Translations under genes and position numbers: made by a program
Notes under the pieces: model-generated
Database searches by the model: none
Told to the model about the DNA's origin: nothing
What the model saw: only the letters and a program-made list of their open reading frames with translations
Shown here: piece after piece, positions 3,854-5,191 of the stretch
Layout of the letters: each line of letters begins with the position of its first letter
Numbering within the stretch: position 1 is the first letter of the stretch
DNA from: Candidatus Kaiserbacteria bacterium RIFCSPHIGHO2_02_FULL_54_11b
GTDB lineage: Bacteria; Patescibacteriota; Minisyncoccia; Phycocordibacterales; UBA2100
Reading direction: 5' to 3'
Length of the DNA stretch: 5,191 bases
NCBI GenBank assembly: GCA_001781275.1
Contig: MFLH01000020.1
Location: forward strand, 1 to 5,191

Positions 3854-5191
3854 GTGAATCGCGGCACGCGTCAACGAAAGACAGACACTCACAAAAAACT
3901 GGTTATTCGAATGGAAGAGGCCGGCATCGAAGATGTCGCGCTCGTAGGAGGCAAGAACGCTTCGCTTGGGGAAATGCTCCAGGAATTGAGCCCGAAGGGA
4001 ATTCGCATCCCGTCGGGATTTATCGTCACAGCCGAGGCGTACCGTTTTTTCCTGCGCGAAGCGGGGCTCGAAGCACGCATTCGCACGATGCTCAGGGGCT
4101 TGAGAAAAGGCGACACCAAGAATCTCACCACGGTCGCCGCGTCTATCCGCGCGGCGATCGAGCGTGCGAAACTCCCGGCCTCACTCGAGGCCGAAATTAT
4201 TACGGGCTACCGAATGATGGAAAAAGAGTACGGTGCGTATATCGACGTCGCGGTCCGCTCCTCTGCGACGGCAGAAGATCTGCCCGACGCGAGCTTCGCG
4301 GGCGAGCACGACACCTACCTCGGCGTTCGTGGCGGGAAAGACGTGCTTCGTGCCATCAAATCGTGTTTCGCCTCTCTCTTTACCGCGCGCGCGATCTCAT
4401 ACCGGATCGACAAGAAATACAACCACCTCGACGTAGCGCTTTCGGTCGGGGTGCAGCGCATGGTACGCACCGATACGGGTGCTTCGGGCGTTATCTTCAC
4501 CATCGACACCGAGACGGGTTTTCCTGATGTCATCCTTATCACTTCTGCCTATGGCTTGGGCGAGATGGTCGTGCAAGGGCGAGTCATTCCCGATGAATTC
4601 CTTGTCGCAAAAAAGATGTTGGGGAAAGCACCGCATCCTCTGATCGGCAAGCGGCTCGGAGCAAAAGAAGCGAAGATGATCTATGCGCCACGCGGAGGGA
4701 TACAGCCCGTCAAGGTGGTACCGACGAGTCGCGCCGAGCGCTCGACCTTTTCGCTGAGCGATAAACAGGTGCTCATCCTCGCAAAATGGGCGAAAGCGAT
4801 CGAAGAGCACTATACAAAAAAGCGAGGTGCTCCAAGTCCTATGGATGTCGAGTGGGGGCTCGATGGCAAGACCAACGAACTTTTTATTCTCCAAGCGCGG
4901 CCCGAAACGGTGCAGGTGTCCAAAGACCGTGGGAAGCTCAAAGAATACATTCGTCGCGAGGAAGGCACCGTGCTCGCCAAAGGTCTTTCGGTCGGCAATC
5001 AGATCGTAGTAGGCAAGGCCCGCGTCATTTCGAGTACGCGTGACATGGCGCAATTGCAGAAAGGTGAGATCTTGATAACAGAAATGACCGACCCCGATTG
5101 GGAGCCGGTCATGAAGCGGGCGGGGGCTATCGTGACGGACCAGGGCGGCCGAACCTCGCATGCGGCGATCGTTTCCCGCGAGCTGGGATTG
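3854..5191 (+). CDS. ppsA: Phosphoenolpyruvate synthase (pyruvate, water dikinase), 3' truncated by the window edge
   Basis: This enzyme converts pyruvate, ATP and water to PEP, AMP and phosphate in gluconeogenesis; in some organisms it may run in reverse to yield ATP. About 446 codons are visible of a family length near 750-800. The N-terminal ATP-grasp-like nucleotide domain shows [11 protein letters not shown] (K34), [20 protein letters not shown] (R135), [39 protein letters not shown] and [20 protein letters not shown]. The phosphohistidine swivel domain follows with [19 protein letters not shown]436 is the phosphorylated histidine. The C-terminal PEP/pyruvate barrel is beyond the edge. 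I chose GTG 3854 over ATG 3911 because [11 protein letters not shown] upstream of and including the ATG aligns with the conserved K-x-V-x-x-x-x-E-x-G opening of the family. An ATG at 3808 overlapping the idi stop is in another frame. Swivel and binding motifs favour PpsA over pyruvate phosphate dikinase. Confidence 0.93.
   Translation, partial: MNRGTRQRKTDTHKKLVIRMEEAGIEDVALVGGKNASLGEMLQELSPKGIRIPSGFIVTAEAYRFFLREAGLEARIRTMLRGLRKGDTKNLTTVAASIRAAIERAKLPASLEAEIITGYRMMEKEYGAYIDVAVRSSATAEDLPDASFAGEHDTYLGVRGGKDVLRAIKSCFASLFTARAISYRIDKKYNHLDVALSVGVQRMVRTDTGASGVIFTIDTETGFPDVILITSAYGLGEMVVQGRVIPDEFLVAKKMLGKAPHPLIGKRLGAKEAKMIYAPRGGIQPVKVVPTSRAERSTFSLSDKQVLILAKWAKAIEEHYTKKRGAPSPMDVEWGLDGKTNELFILQARPETVQVSKDRGKLKEYIRREEGTVLAKGLSVGNQIVVGKARVISSTRDMAQLQKGEILITEMTDPDWEPVMKRAGAIVTDQGGRTSHAAIVSRELGL

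Noticed and set aside
3658..4527. 289-aa plus-strand frame, including an ATG at 3808 overlapping the idi stop (ATGA)
   Set aside because: The ATGA overlap suggests translational coupling, but the frame is Arg/His-rich and overlaps idi and ppsA in a different frame from both.
4397..5161. 254-aa minus-strand frame
   Set aside because: It is exactly antisense to highly conserved ppsA motifs and has no recognisable domain.
1..5191. CRISPR, tRNA, rRNA, insertion sequence, toxin-antitoxin, phage or defence genes
   Set aside because: I found no repeat arrays, tRNA-like cloverleafs, transposase motifs or terminal inverted repeats; all long frames are accounted for by the listed genes.

Overview
The window is a compact bacterial chromosomal segment of moderate to high GC, with short intergenic gaps and no mobile-element, CRISPR, rRNA or tRNA signal. 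It carries seven genes: six appear complete and one runs off the right edge. A stand-alone SWIB protein, a small gene set, a divergent guanylate-kinase-like protein, and few Shine-Dalgarno sites would fit an uncultivated lineage such as the Patescibacteria/CPR (Parcubacteria-like). That placement is inference; no rRNA or marker gene in the window fixes the taxonomy.

Layout, left to right. (1) A SWIB-domain protein (78-335, +) behind a TATAAT box, closed by a strong intrinsic terminator. (2) An unrecognised 220-aa protein (470-1132, +) with the only perfect AGGAGG ribosome site in the window; its N-terminus vaguely resembles a cold-shock OB fold. A second strong terminator lies between it and the convergent uppS. 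(3) uppS (1194-1880, -), a cis-prenyltransferase with every catalytic residue in place. (4) Divergent from uppS across 64 bp, a guanylate-kinase-family protein (1945-2580, +) whose P-loop and lid are intact but whose GMP pocket is heavily substituted. (5) Two tandem hairpins, the second overlapping the 3' end of the next gene. (6) A Nudix-like protein with an imperfect Nudix box (2638-3108, -). (7) Divergent from it, idi, type 1 isopentenyl-diphosphate isomerase (3185-3811, +), itself a Nudix-fold enzyme. (8) After 42 bp, ppsA, phosphoenolpyruvate synthase (3854 to the edge), with its own promoter and a probable GTG start.

Functional themes: Idi makes DMAPP from IPP and UppS condenses IPP onto allylic diphosphates to build the undecaprenyl carrier for cell-wall polymers, so two steps of isoprenoid-carrier synthesis sit in one neighbourhood. 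PpsA links pyruvate to PEP (gluconeogenesis or, in reverse, ATP formation). The kinase-like and Nudix-like proteins probably act on nucleotides. Genes alternate strand often, so most look like single-gene transcription units rather than one operon. I see no obvious new multi-gene system. The best leads are the altered acceptor site of the guanylate-kinase relative, the orphan 220-aa protein, the imperfect Nudix protein, and a recurring pattern of -10-like boxes very close to start codons that lack Shine-Dalgarno sequences.
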